A DNA stretch of 64,000 nt from Prorocentrum cordatum (GCA_963575745.1 CAUYUJ010015019.1:22501-86500); one strand, 5' to 3'. Counted from the stretch's first letter, positions 20,668 through 32,195 are shown. Notes: generated from the letters alone by a model not told the origin. Made by a program: numbers and translations.

Positions 20668-20790
20668 AGGGGAAGAAGGTGTACTGATGCCCATGTTCGT
20701 ACTGGAGAGCCCTCGTTGCCACGGCTGGATTCGCGTCGAGAACAGGCTCAGAGCGCACCCCCGGAGCGGTCCGTGACCCATCGGTATGGG
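20668..20790 (+). mobile_element. Family C element, degenerate
   Basis: GGGGAAGAAGGTGTACTGAT, CCCTCGTTGCCACGGCTGG, GATTCGCGTCGAGAACAGG and CAGAGCGCACC follow family C order; the right end is eroded. Confidence 0.5.
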
Positions 20791-20904
20791 TGTATCCGTT
20801 TGTTCCGCCCTCTCCGTTTTTTTCCCCAAGCAGAGCTTGCCTCTGTAGGGGTCCTAGCAGAATCATGTGGTTAGGTTAGGTTTGTCGCCGATTTTCGCTG
20901 CACG

Positions 20905-21005
20905 CCCGGGTGCCAGGGTGCCCGGGGGTGCCCGGGGGGTGCCCGGAGGGTGCCCGGGGGGTGCCCGGGCGTGCCCGGGTGTGCCCGTGGGTGCCCGGGG
21001 GTGCC
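20905..21005 (+). repeat. GTGCCCGGGG minisatellite
   Basis: About ten imperfect decamers of GTGCCCGGGG. Highly G+C rich and self-complementary (CCCGGG in each unit). Confidence 0.85.
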
Positions 21006-21142
21006 CTATAGCCCTAAGCCCTATAGCCCTATAGCCCAATAGCCCTATAGCCCTATAGCCTTACAACTATAGCCTTCTAGCTCTAAAGCCCAATAGCTCA
21101 ATAGCCCTATAGCCCTAAAGCCCCCCAGCCCTATAGCCCTGA
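21003..21142 (+). repeat. CCCTATAG short tandem repeat
   Basis: About fifteen units of 8-9 bases: CCCTATAG(C) with CCCTAAG, CCCAATAG and CTCTAAAG variants. Directly follows the decamer minisatellite. Confidence 0.85.
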
Positions 21143-21161
21143 TTGGGGTTTTCTCCGGTAT

Positions 21162-21435
21162 CATGTTCTCTCTCTCTCTCTCTCTTTCTCTCTCATTTTT
21201 TATGTTTTTTCTTTCTTTCTTTCTCTCTCTCTCTCTCTCTCTGGGGAGGAGGAGGAGGAGGAGGAGGAGGAGGAAAGGAGTAGGAGGAGAAGGAGGAGGG
21301 AGGAGGAGGAGGAGGAGGAGGGGGAGGGGGGAGGGGCAGGGGGAGGGGAGGGGGAGGGGGAGAGGGGAGGGGGAGGAGGAGGTGGAGGAGGAGGAGGAGG
21401 AGGAGGAGGAGGAGGAGGAGGAGGAGGAGGGGAGC
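21162..21435. repeat. CT run followed by GGA array
   Basis: CT dinucleotide run at 21162-21241, then GGA/GGGGA arrays to 21432. Confidence 0.9.
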
Positions 21436-21944
21436 CAGTCAAGACAGCGCCGGTCCTCCCTGGCATTGGTTCGCCACTCCTGGGCCTCCGGGAGGCCCCT
21501 CGGCGCAACGGCGCGATGCGCACGGGAGCACGGGCCGGGCCGGGGCCCCCCAGGAGGGGTCCGGGGAGCGGTGTGGAGGGGATGTGGCCCAGGCGAGAGA
21601 GCCCTCGCGGTCTCGGCCAGTAGGGCGAAAGAAGAGCGTGCACACGGCGCGAGCGCTCGCCGCGAGATGCTGGTGCCGCGGACTGGGGGGCCGTACGCAC
21701 GTGCCCAGAGACTTTCGTGGGCCCTGGAAGCGACGGGGCCGATGTTTTATCGGTTCCGTTTTGCCGTTTTTTTGCCGGTTCTGACGCCGTTTTTTTTTGC
21801 CGGTTCCGTCGCCATTCTTTTACGGGTTCCCGCTCCGATTCCAATCCTGGAGCCGTTTTTGTTGCCGTTTCCGGTCGCCGTTTTTTTTCCGTTTCCATTT
21901 TCAAGGGACTTTTTTTCGGAAACGGTGAAAAAACGGCCCTGCCT
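21436..21944. other. No gene recognised
   Basis: GC-rich, then a stretch (21740-21930) in which T-runs alternate with GCCG and GGTTCCG. Short reverse-complementary words, but no coding signal. Confidence 0.5.
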
Positions 21945-22410
21945 ACTCCTGATTGTTGCGTCTTGACAGTCGTGAATCGTGGCCGAACGCCTTTCGTGCG
22001 ACTTCAACATAGCGAATCAACATAACTGTGGCGCCCTGACAGTCATGAAGCGCTCCAAAACATGTTTGCTTGTACGTTAACCATGAGAACAAATGATGTT
22101 CTTGCAGACTTTTTCATGGAATGTGCGCGAGGCTAAGGCCTGAGCCACATTTTGACAAGGTGCAATGTGCGCGGCGCTGAGGCGAGAGCCACATGTGGAA
22201 AACAACCTGCGTTCAGTCCGTGGAACTCTTGCACAATTTCAAAAAAACGATTGCGAGAGCCACACTTTGGAATAGAGCCGCCCTCCATCTGCGAAGCCCT
22301 TACAAGGCTTAAAGCTTCAGGTTTTTTTTAGTGGTGCGGAAGTCTCAGGCGGAACGCCCGGCCCGCCCTTCGGAGAGGCCTCGGGGTGCGACAGGGAGGA
22401 GATATTCGCA
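21945..22410 (+). mobile_element. Family H composite element, copy 2
   Basis: Opens with CCTGATTGTTGCGTCTTGAC, passes CGAATCAACATAACTGT, carries two to three units with GAGGCTAAGGCCTGAGCCACAT-like sequence, then AGTCTCAGGCGGAACGCCCG and GGGGTGCGACAGGGAGGAG. The right end runs into GGA units (22420-22500). Confidence 0.8.
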
Positions 22411-22539
22411 AGGACAAGGAATGGAGGAGGAGGAGAGGGAGGAAGAGGAGGAGTAGGATGAGAAGGTGCAGGAAGAGGAGGAGGAGCAGAAGGAGGAGGA
22501 GGCGGAGAACGCTACGATCATTGCCATCGAAGTCCGATC

Positions 22540-23490
22540 AACGTCAACAATGATGATGGTGATGATGTTGATGATGATGATGAGGATGATGAGGATGATA
22601 CTGAATACGATGATGATGGTGATGACGATGCTGATACAGGTGCCGATGCTGATGCTGATGCTGATACTGATGCTGATGCTGGTGATGATGCTGATGATGA
22701 TGATGATGGTGGCGTTGATGATGATCATGACGGTGACTATGATTATGTTGACGTTGATGAGTATGATGATGACGGTGATGCTGTTGATGTTGATGGTAAT
22801 ATCGATGAAGATGATGATGTTGTTGATGGTGATGCTAATGATGCTAATGATGATGATGATGATGATGTTTTGTTATTGATGCTGATGCTGATGAGGATGA
22901 TGGTGATGCTGATGCTGATCACGTGGTTTATGCTGCTAATGGTGCTGATGATAGTGATGCCTGCCGTTAGTGTTTGTGGTGGCAATGACGGCAATACGGC
23001 AGATACGACGATGATGATGTTGATGATGACGACGGTTATATTGATGATGCTATTGTTGCTGAGTATGATGATGATGTTGATGTTGATGATGATGTTGATG
23101 GCGAAGACTAGGATGGGGATGATGAGGAGGCTGTGAATCATGATGATGATGCTGATGATGATGCTGCTGATGATGATGATGGTGATAATGGTGATGTTGA
23201 TTATGATGCTGATGTTGGTGATGATGCTGCTGCTGATGGTGATGATGATGATGATGATGCTGATGCTGGTGATGATGATGATGACTGTCATGATGATGCT
23301 GGTGATGATGCTGGTGATGATGATGACGATGCCGATGATGATGCTGCTGATGATGACGATGATGATGATGCTGCTGATGATGATGCTGATGCTGATGATG
23401 ATGATGATGATGCTGATGATGATGCTGATGATGATGCTGATGAAGATGATGCTGCTGCTGAAGATGATGATGATGATGATGAGGATGATA
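22540..23490. repeat. GAT/GCT trinucleotide array
   Basis: Nearly 1 kb of imperfect GAT and GCT units. Asp/Ala-rich and Met/Leu-rich frames are open by composition only. A GAT-poor interruption lies at about 22940-23010. Confidence 0.9.
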
Positions 23491-23800
23491 GGGAGGAGGA
23501 GGAGGAGGAGGAAGAGGAGAACATTTCGACCGATGCCATTAAGGAGGAGGAGAAGGATGAGGAGAAGGAGGGGGCCGATAAGGAGCAGGAGCAGGAGAAG
23601 TCCGATCAACGTCAAGCAGGAGGAGGACGACGAGGAGGGACGAGAAGAGAAGAGGAGGGACGAGGACGAGGAGGGACGACGAGGAGGAGGAGGGACGAGG
23701 AGGAGGAGGAGGAGGAGGAGGTACAAGGAGGAGGAGGATAAGGAGGAGGAGGAGGAGGAGGAGGAGGAGGAGGAAGAGGAGGTACGAGGAGGCGGAGGAG
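23491..23800 (+). repeat. GGA array
   Basis: GGA with GGACGA and AAGGAG variants. Confidence 0.85.
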
Positions 23801-23957
23801 GCGGCCCCATCTGGGAGGCCTGGAGTCTCTTAGCTCCTCCCGTCGGCCCTGCGCGCCGGCCAAGCCTGGCCAGCCACGGGGGACCGCGGGTGCTCCGCCG
23901 AGAGCGGCACCGCGTGCGCGGGGGTCCACCCGAAGTCGGACCGGCCGCGGCCGCCGC

Positions 23958-24225
23958 GCGTCGTCGTCGTCCTCGTCGTCGTCGTCCTCGTCGTCGTCGC
24001 CGTCCCCAGACATTTGATACCCTGTTTTCCCGATGCGCGGTCCCCGGAAGTCCCGACTGTTTCCACGGGACGGGTTTGCCATCCTGAGTTCGTTTTGACG
24101 GTCCCATGGCCTGGTGAGGACCCCCCAGAGGCTGACAATGACGAACAAAATCCGTCCTAACTTGTTCACGACGTTGCATGTCTAGGTCGTCGCCGTCGTC
24201 GTCGTCGTCGTCGTTTTCGTCCTCT

Positions 24226-24271
<46 letters not shown>

Positions 24272-24310
24272 GGTCGTGGTCGTGGTCGTCGTCGTCGTCG
24301 TCGTCGTCGA
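23958..24310 (+). repeat. GTC array interrupted by a family I element
   Basis: GTC units at 23958-24004 and 24185-24310. The word GTCGTCGCCGTC occurs on both sides of the insert (ending near 24004 and starting near 24186). Confidence 0.75.
24006..24185 (-). mobile_element. Family I element inside the GTC array
   Basis: Ends CCAGACAT and ATGTCTAGG. The reverse complement shares GTCGGGACTTCCGGGGACCG with 46050-46192 and 24509-24620. About 180 bp. Confidence 0.65.
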
Positions 24311-24508
24311 GGTCGTGGCGGCGCCTCGGCATTCGGGCCGAAGCCTCTGGTGGGTCGTCTGTGCACGGGGCGCTCCTGCAGGCAGGGGCATTTGCTCTCG
24401 AGAGCAGATGTCGACCCAGACGTGCTTGCGTCGCGAGACGATCACGGCGGGACGCGAAACAACTCGCGGCGGGAGGCCGTTGGCCGGTTTCGGCCTCCGA
24501 GTGCCTTC

Positions 24509-24620
24509 GCTAGGCCGCGGGGCCGTCACAAATCGAGTCGGGATAAACAACTGGCCCGGGGAAAGGGTCGGATTTTCGGGCGACCCCGTGCTGAAGCCGT
24601 CAGGATACCGCATGTCTGGG
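24509..24620 (+). mobile_element. Family I element, partial
   Basis: CGAGTCGGGATAAAC, CCCGGGGAAAGGGTCGG and CCGCATGTCTGG match the right part of 46050-46192. Confidence 0.6.
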
Positions 24621-24694
24621 TCGTCGGCTCCCTCGCGGCGCCCGGGGTCGCCCGCCTCGCCCCGCCCCCGCAAGAGGTCGGTCGGAGCCAATGC

Positions 24695-24800
24695 CTGAGG
24701 AGGAGGAGGAGGAGGAGGAGGAGGAGGAGGAGGAGGAGGAGGAGGGGTAGGAGGAGGAGGAGGAGGAGGAGGAGGAGGAGGAGGAGGAGGAGGGGGAGGT
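24695..24800 (+). repeat. GGA array
   Basis: Nearly pure GGA units. Confidence 0.9.
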
Positions 24801-24940
24801 ACGCGCAGGGGTGACCATAGCCTAGCCTAGCCTTAAGCTGGAGTGGCCGCTGGTGCGCGGCCTTGGCGTGCCGATGGGGAGGTCGCAGCCAAGCGCGCAG
24901 GCCAATGCGGGGGCCACCCCTGTGGGAATCTCTCTTGTCT

Positions 24941-25053
24941 GAAGTCGAGCCTGTCCCTCAACAGGAGGAATATTCAAAAATAGTCAAAAAATAGTCTGGG
25001 GACGATTTTTGGACACTTTTTGAATATGTTTGAGCATTTGTAGGCATTTCTCT
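24941..25053 (+). mobile_element. Family A element, 3'-truncated
   Basis: Left end GAAGTCGAGCCTGTCCCTCA and the interior ACAGGAGGAATATTCAAAAA and AGTCTGGGGACGATTTTTGG are intact. The right inverted repeat is missing after GTAGGCATTTCTC. Confidence 0.75.
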
Positions 25054-25186
25054 TGCCCCGGCGGAGGGTTGCGGGGAGCAGGCGGACGGGCGGCGGAAGC
25101 AAGCGACCGACACGGGAAGCAGGAGCCGCCCCCGCCCCCCCCCCCCCCTACAGGCAACGCGCTTAGTGTTGACGCTCGGTTTCGTC

Positions 25187-25360
25187 TAGGGTGCCCTTGT
25201 GTCCTTGCCCCTGCGGCCCGTCCTTTGCCGTTTTCATTGGCCTCTCTCTGGGTGAGGGTACCCTTGCATCCCTGGGGTGTTGGCGTCCACCGCCCCAACA
25301 AGAATCCCAACTTCGGCCTCCGAGGGGTCTTGCGTCCTTACCACCCGTCCTCAATAATAC
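25187..25360 (+). repeat. Family K dispersed repeat
   Basis: GGTGCCCTTGTGTCCTTGCC, GGGTACCCTTGCATCC and GGGTCTTGCGTCCTTACC follow the family K order. Confidence 0.5.
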
Positions 25361-25399
25361 ACGTCTTGACTGAAAGAGGTGCAAGGGGTCTTCATCGGG

Positions 25400-25650
25400 C
25401 GTTCCAGAAAGGGCCTCGCCTTCGAGGATCGAGGGAGTTGTCACCTCTTCCGCGGCGGAAGGGCGGCGGAAGGTCGGCAGATGTAAAGCCAGGCCGCCTC
25501 CGCCGGCGGGCGGGCGGCGCAGGGCGGCGGAAGTAAAAACCGGTTTGGGGGCTCGGGGTTTTCGGTATCGGGCACTTTTTACGTCGGCGGCTAGTCAGAT
25601 GTAAAGCGAGGCCGCTTCCGCTGGCGGAAGGGCGGCGGAAGGCGGCGGAA
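25400..25650 (+). repeat. GGCGGAAGG-type dispersed repeats
   Basis: Two partial copies of the 13136-13289 repeat (GAAAGGGCCTCGCCTTCGAGG, then GGCGGAAGGGCGGCGGAAGG words). Confidence 0.5.
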
Positions 25651-27730
25651 GGAAAAAGCGCGCCTCCATGAGATGCAAACGTTTTTGGGTTAAGGGTCTC
25701 CGAAATCGCCCATGTGGGGCAACAGTTGAGCCACCTCGAGGCCTCGGGATCTCACACATCTTGGCTGCAAGAGGTGCAGGCGGTCCACATGGGGGCGTTC
25801 CAGAGAGGGCCTCCTGGGTCCGCGGAATGCGGCACTTGTCACGTCGGCGGCCAGGCAGAGGGACTGCGCTGGCGAGCAAAGCGAAGCGGGGCGCGGAGCC
25901 AGACGCGCGGGGCGTTCCGGAGAGGGCCGCGTCCTGCCTCGGCGGCCAGGCAGGGCGGCGGAGGGGGGGGGGCGGAGAAGCAGCCCGCGAGGGACAGAGC
26001 CAGAAACGCGAGGACGCTTGCGCCGGCGGACGCAGGGCGGCAGGAGCCTGCTCCTTGGTATCGTTCGGACGTGTGCACTTTTTCTCGGCGGGGATTAATA
26101 AGGAGCATCCTGGATCATCCTGCGAACAAAAAAGCGCGCACGAAACCGAACAAAAACACAGGGGATGGACGTCCGAGCGATGGCCAGGCTCTTGTTTTGA
26201 CCCCGATCCACACAGCGGAGGGGACCTCTCAAGCTGTCGTCAGGCCCGCTCAGTGTCCATGAGAGCAAGAGCGCGGCTGGGCGCAGGAGGGCGTGCAGGC
26301 AGCTACCCCCCTACCACCCGCCCAAAGGCTGGGTTTGTGGCCAGGGCGTGCGACGTACATTTGTAGCTAGCGCCCTCCCGTCTCCCGCGGTTCCTCCGCC
26401 GCCGCTCGCGGGCAGGTCGAGGCTTTGGCATCGCTCGGGCGTGCGCAGTAAGGAGGAAGCGGGGTTCAGCCACGCACAGAGGGGGGCACAGTCGAGACGC
26501 TGAAGCGAGGAACAGCTTGGGCGCGAGAGGGTCTCGATCTAGGGCTGTTCCTCCCAGCCCTCCTCGTGCACGGAGGCGCCTTTGGGGCCCAAAGAGGGTT
26601 TCGATCCTTTATGTCTTTCCTCACTTCAGCAGCCCGATTGTAGGGAGAGTGGGGAAGACTTTTCCATTGCCCCTCCCCCCCGCTGCGTGCCGCTAAGGGC
26701 TTTGGAAATGGGGCGGGGTCTGGGAGAGCTGCGGGGCGCCAAGGACTGCCGCGCGCCGCTGGCTTCGGTTTTGCCAGTGGGCACCTCCTTCCATCGAGGA
26801 AACGCCGGCACACATGAACGTGCGTGGATCAGCGATGGATCCCGTTTCCGTTCCGATCCGTCGCGCTGTGCCGCCACAGCGGTCGGCACGGACCTCGCGT
26901 TTCGGGGGGTACCTTTCCCGATCCGAGCCACAGCATGCACCCAGCTCGATGCACGACCGCCTCCAGCGCGTGGAAACGCCATGACTACCGGCTTCGCGCA
27001 GCTGATTCGTCCCCCCCTTTTACCGAACCCTCCTTCCGCACCCTCCTGAACACCCCTTCTCGTCCGGCGCTCGTTCACTGGAGCCTTGGGCGGAGACATC
27101 GAATCCAGCTTTTATCCAGTTGCGCGGCCGCGCGGTTCCGCCACCGCGGTCGGGCAGGCGACGGGGGGGTCGCCTCGGGGCGGAGGAGGGGTTCGACGGG
27201 GGTGATGGCACGGCACGTGGCCATCCCCGTTTATGGTGTTGGGATTACGCTTGCTCGGCAAACCAAAAAACAATTGCAGAGTACGAGTAGTTGTTCGGTC
27301 ATAGCTCGAGATGCAAACCGATTTCAGGCTTCTCGGGGCTCTGAACTGTTGCTTCCGGTGCTGCTGAATCAATTGGTGTAGATAAGAGCTCTGTAGCTGC
27401 TTTAAATCTCGAGATCAAGTCCACAAGCCGAACGCGCGCGCAAGTATGGTCCCGCGAAACTGCACGAACGCACCCCTGGCAGGATGCGTCAAGGGGGCCT
27501 TACTTGTTGCGCCGCCAGCAGCGAAAAGAGCGCAACGCGCACAAGCAGGTCCGACGCACACCAGCCGCTGCGGGCGCGGCTACAGACTTGGGAAGACTGC
27601 CGCCTCACGGGGAGGGGGACGGGCCCTGCCTGAGCGCCCGTGGGGGTCCCCCGGGGTTGCAACGCCATGGATGCAAAAAGAAACGCAGCACGGGTTGCCC
27701 CGCCGCACGTGCGTGTACCGCGGCCCATGG
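25651..27730. other. 2 kb without recognised genes
   Basis: GC-rich sequence with remnants of repeats. 26485-26590 resembles the 16005-16220 duplication, and 26825-26950 resembles a decayed family E interior (GATGGATCCCGTTTCCG). Several open frames over 130 codons exist on both strands, but they overlap one another and show no domain. Confidence 0.5.
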
Positions 27731-27734
27731 CTGC

Positions 27735-27815
27735 CTCCTCCTCCTCCTCCTCCTCCTCCTCCTCCTCCTCCTCCTCCTCCCTCCTCCTCCTCCCCCCTCC
27801 TCCTCCTCCTCCTCG
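27735..27815 (-). repeat. TCC array
   Basis: Nearly pure TCC units. Confidence 0.9.
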
Positions 27816-28074
27816 TGTATTCGTTCCGCGGCTAGCGTTTCTTCGAGGTGCAGGAGCACAGAGGCAGTGGCAGTCGGAAGGGGGAGGGTTGCCATTCAGC
27901 CCGGTTGTGAGAACTGTTGCTTTTCGCGCGAGTCAGGTTTTCCCGCGACATGTAATGGGATCCATCTTCTGGAAATGAAAGAGAGGCCTTCCAACCATCC
28001 GCGCGACGCTCACAAGTTCGAGGCCAGATTCTCCGTTGAGTGTTCTCTTCGGCTCAGCGTGCCGCGCCGCGGGT

Positions 28075-28310
28075 TCTGGCACACCGCGTTTTGGCGCGAC
28101 GCGCTGTCCACGTCCCAGCCCACAAGCGTCAACGTCCCGAGCTGTTCCGTGCCTCCCGCCCCGTGGAGCGGAGCGACACGCTATTCCGCCTGCAAGGCGT
28201 GGCGGCGGAGCGACACGCTATTCCGTCTGCAAGGCGTAGCGTGTCGCCAGGGCCGCCGCCGCGACGCAATAAGGAACGGTTCCCGACCGCACATCCTTGA
28301 GCTAGGCTGC
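28075..28310 (+). repeat. Family L repeat, copy 2, with internal duplication
   Basis: Matches 6603-6810. A 34-base word (GAGCGACACGCTATTCCG, then CTGCAAGGCGT) is tandemly duplicated at about 28166-28235, which is not the case in the other copy. Confidence 0.6.
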
Positions 28311-28912
28311 ACAGTATTCGCACTTGAGGTGGATACTCCTGTATCTGATCAGGACATCAGTCCCCGCACGGAGCCTTCCCCATCATGCGCGGGCAGGGGG
28401 GGAGAGAAGGGAGGAGGCCTTGGCAGGAGCACGGCTGCCGCGACGCCAGGGTATGGACACCAAGGGCAGCGGCTGCGTCAACGAAAAAGTTTTCGTGCAG
28501 ATCTGCGAGAAGGTGGGGCGGGCATACGGCTCTGGGGCAGCCTCATCGGTTTGGGTGCATAGAGATTGGAATGAGCGCAGCTACGTAAACCTCGCCCGCG
28601 CGCCAGGGAAGGGGCGCAGGAAGGGGAGCCCAGCGCCGTCCCAAGAGACGACGGCGCTTGCACTGAGGTTTCTTCCTTGCGGGGCGGAGGGTTTGGCTGT
28701 TGCTGGGCGCCCGTGGCTGTCTCGTAGCGGCTATGTGTGCTGCATGGCGCTTCTGGGTTTCGGCCGTGAGGCGCTTCTGGCCGCCTCGTGGCGGCGTCGT
28801 GTTCGCCTTTGCGTTGGCCGGCGCCGGCACGGGTGTCCGCATGGAGACAACCCGCGACACCCCTTGAATGATTGAGTCAACTAAGGCACGAACCCCGAAG
28901 TGCTAACACTCA

Positions 28913-29077
28913 GAGAAGGAAAAGGTACCCATACCGCTACCCTTCCCTCGTTTTCCCCTTTTTGGGCCTCCTTGGAGGCCCTCGTCGCCACCGCTGGATT
29001 CGCGTCGAAATCCTGTTCAGAACGTTCCGCGGGAGAGGCTCGGGGAATGGCGGTATCGGTAGCTTCTGGTTTCCCCA
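28913..29077 (+). mobile_element. Family C inverted-repeat element, copy 5
   Basis: GAAAAGGTACCCATACCGCT on the left and GGCGGTATCGGTAGCTTCTG on the right are clear inverted repeats. Internal GTCGCCACCGCTGGATTCGC as in the other copies. Confidence 0.85.
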
Positions 29078-29214
29078 AACATTGTTTGGGGAGCACGTTA
29101 TCAACCTTATTGTTCCCCAGCGAGAACGGATGATGTCGGTGCGCGCACTCGCTGACAGTGTAAGGCGATCATGCCATTTCCCAACCATCCTGTGGTGTTG
29201 GGTCCTCGTTAGGG

Positions 29215-29995
29215 AGCTTCACCGAAGGCCCCAGTAGGAGGGTCCGCATGGCACCGCCGCCTCATTTCGGCACACCCCTCGCACGTTTCGTGGACCTATA
29301 GGGAGCTCCACCGAAGGCCCCAGCGGGAGGGTCCGCATGGCACCGGGGCCCCATTTCGGCACACCACTCGCACGTTTCGTGGACCTATAGGGAGCTCCAC
29401 CGAAGGCCCCAGCGGGAGGGTCCGCATGGCACCGCCGCCCCATTTCGGCACTCCCCTCACACGTTTCGTAGCCCCATTGGGAGCTCCACCGAAGTCCGCA
29501 CGGCACCGCCGCCCCCCTCACACGTTTCGTCGCCCCATAGGGAGCTCCACCGACGGCCCCAGCGGGAGTGTCCGCATGGCACCGCCGCCCGATTTTTGGC
29601 ACACCGCTCACACGGTTCGTGGCCCCATACGGAGCTCCACCGAAGGCCGCAGCGGGAGGGTCCGCATGGTACCGTCGCCCCATTTCGGCACACCCCTCAC
29701 ACGTTTCGTTGCCCCATAGGGAGCTCCACCGAAGGCATCAGCGGGAGGGTTCCGCATGGCGGCGCCGCCCCATTTCGGCACACCCTTCACACGGTTCGCG
29801 GCCCCATAGGGAGCTCCACCGCGCTCAGTGTCACGAGCGTTCAGAGTCTGGAAAGTCGTCACTATCATCCACCCACCCAGTACAGCGTTTCGCGGCCCCA
29901 TAGGGAGCTCCACCGACGACCCCAGTGCTACCGCCCGCATGTGTCCCCCCCCCCACCCAGTGCACCGTTTCGTAGCCCCATAGGGAGCTCCACCG
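29215..29995 (+). repeat. S90 satellite, array 1
   Basis: About eight units with a period of 89-90 bp (anchor CACGTTTCG at 29282, 29371, 29460, 29521, 29611, 29700, 29790). Each has GGGAGCTCCACCGAAGGCCC and GTCCGCATGGCACCGCCGCC. One unit is deleted to 61 bp, and the last two are diverged and spaced out. Confidence 0.9.
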
Positions 29996-30199
29996 AAGAA
30001 TATATTCACAATTGCGGTACCGACAACTGCATATGGTTGGGTTCTTCGCCAGGATATTTTTGGGTGTTTGGCCATTCCGCTACATGAGACCATGTTGACC
30101 TCACGCAAGGGTACGTCGAATTTATCCGAGAGTCCTCGCATACCCCCCAATCTGTCAAACAGTACGTCAACGTTTCTGCGCGCACACTTTCTCGTAATC

Positions 30200-30410
30200 C
30201 TCTTCATCAACATCGTCATCATCGCCAGCGTCACCATGTGTTGTCACCATCGTCGTTACCGCCATCTTCATGACCATTACCATCGACATCGTCATCACCA
30301 CCACCGTCGTCATCATCATCATGGTCATTGTCGTTGTCGTCCCCCTCGTCACCGTCGCCATCGCCACCACCATCGTCGTCGTCGTTGCCGATGTCGTCAC
30401 AATCATCACT
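30200..30410 (+). repeat. CAT/CGT trinucleotide-rich tract
   Basis: Imperfect CATCGTCAT/CACCAT units, a GAT-type microsatellite on the opposite strand. Confidence 0.75.
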
Positions 30411-30689
30411 CGACCGATCGAGGCATGGACCTGTATGAGAAGGGGACTCGCTTCGTTGTGCCAGTTGAGTTTTGTCGGGGCGATGTGGGTGAACTGGCTG
30501 CGGTTCCAAGTTATTCAATCATTTGCTGCACCACGTGAATGGCGCAACATGGCATACAACACGTACGTTGCACCACATACACACACATACACATATAACG
30601 GCGCACCGGGTCCGGGGGCCCGGGGCCGGGACCCCGACCACAAATGTGCGCCCCGGGGGGCCCGGAGGCTCGTCGGGGCTTGCCGGAGG

Positions 30690-31980
30690 CCTCCCCAGTC
30701 AGACAAGACGGCCCAAGAAGCGCCCAAGACGGCCCAAGAAACTTCCAAGAGGCCTCCAAGAGGGCTCCGAGATGCTGAAGATGGCCTCCAGACGTCCAAG
30801 GACGCCCCCAAGAGGCCCCAAGAAGCCTCCAACATGCGTCCCAAGAGGGCCCCTAGACGCAAAAATTGGCCCATTCCCTTCGTAAAACGTACATTTTCAA
30901 CAAAGTTGTCTTTTGGGCTTTCCGACGTTACAGGACGGCCCAAGAGGCGCCCAAGACCGCCCCAAGACGGCCCAAGAAGCTTCCCAGAGGGCCCCAGGAC
31001 AGCCCAAGAGGGCCCCAAGACGGCCCAAGAGGCGCCCAAGATGGCCCAAGAGGGCCCCAAGACGGGCCCAAGAGGGGGCCCAGAGGGGGACCACGAACCG
31101 CAAGCTCGAGCCTTCCGCCCCAAGAGGCCGCCAGGAGGCCCCCAGGAGGCCCCTCAAGAGGCCCCAGGAGACCCCAGACGTCCAAGGACGCCCCCAAGAG
31201 GCTCCAAGAAGCCTCCAACATGCGTCCCAAGAGGGCCCCTAGACGCAAGAATTGGCCCATTCCCTTCGTAAAACGTACATTTTTAACAAAGTCGCCTTTT
31301 GGGCTTTCCGACGTTACAGGACGGCCCAAGAGGCGCCCAAGACCGCCCCAAGACGGCCCAAGAAGTTTCCCAGAGGGCCCCAGGACAGCCCAAGAGGGCC
31401 CCAAGACGGCCCAAGAGGCGCCCAAGATGGCCCAAGAGGGCCCCAAGACGGGCCCAAGAGGGGGCCCAGAGGGGGACCACGAACCGCAAGCTCGAGCCTT
31501 CCGCCCCAAGAGGCCGCCAGGAGGCCCCCAGGAGGCCCCTCAAGAGGCCCCAGGAGACCCCAGACGTCCAAGGACGCCCCCAAGACGCCCCAAGAAGCCT
31601 CCAACATGCGTCCCAAGAGGGCCCCTAGACGCAAAAATTGGCCCATTCCCTTCGTAAAACGTACATTTTCAACAAAGTCGCCTTTTGGGCTTTCCGACGT
31701 TACAGGACGGCCCAAGAGGCGCCCAAGACCGCCCCAAGACGGCCCAAGAAGCTTCCAAGAGGGCCCCAGGACAGCCCAAGAGGGCCCCAAGACGGCCCAA
31801 GAGGCGCCCAAGATGGCCCAAGAGGGCCCCAAGACGGGCCCAAGAGGGGGCCCAGAGGGGGACCACGAACCGCAAGCTCGAGCCTTCCGCCCCAAGAGGC
31901 CGCCAGGAGGCCCCCAGGAGGCCCCTCAAGAGGCCCCAGGAGACCCCAGACGTCCAAGGACGCCCCCAAGACGCTTCGCG
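30690..31980 (+). repeat. R12 array with a 386-bp tandem triplication
   Basis: Three head-to-tail units of about 386 bp: the word GGGCTTTCCGACGTTACAGG recurs at about 30913, 31299 and 31685. Units are nearly identical and consist mostly of CCCAAGAGGCC/CCAAGACGGCC words plus one conserved spacer (CCCATTCCCTTCGTAAAACG). The high identity implies recent amplification. Confidence 0.9.
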
Positions 31981-32061
31981 TCACCAATTTCTTCTCGCAA
32001 CGATTCCTGGGTCTGTGACTCGACAGAACCTAAGCGCGCGCGAAGCGCGCGCGTGGTTCTA

Positions 32062-32101
<40 letters not shown>

Positions 32102-32134
32102 GTAAATATAGGTGTCTCTCTTTCTCTCTCTCTG

Positions 32135-32189
<55 letters not shown>

Positions 32190-32190
32190 T
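32062..32190. repeat. TA and CT microsatellites
   Basis: TA run, ACAC, CT run, second TA run. Confidence 0.95.
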
Positions 32191-32195
32191 GTCAT

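Noticed and set aside
21003-21142. Chromosome end
   Set aside because: The repeat is only telomere-like and normal interspersed sequence continues on both sides.
22743-24332. 529-codon minus-strand frame
   Set aside because: Asp, Ser, Leu and Ile runs from GTC, TCC and GAT arrays joined by chance.
29215-29995. CRISPR-like array
   Set aside because: The regular 89-90 bp repeats have no unique spacers; whole units are repeated, so this is a satellite.
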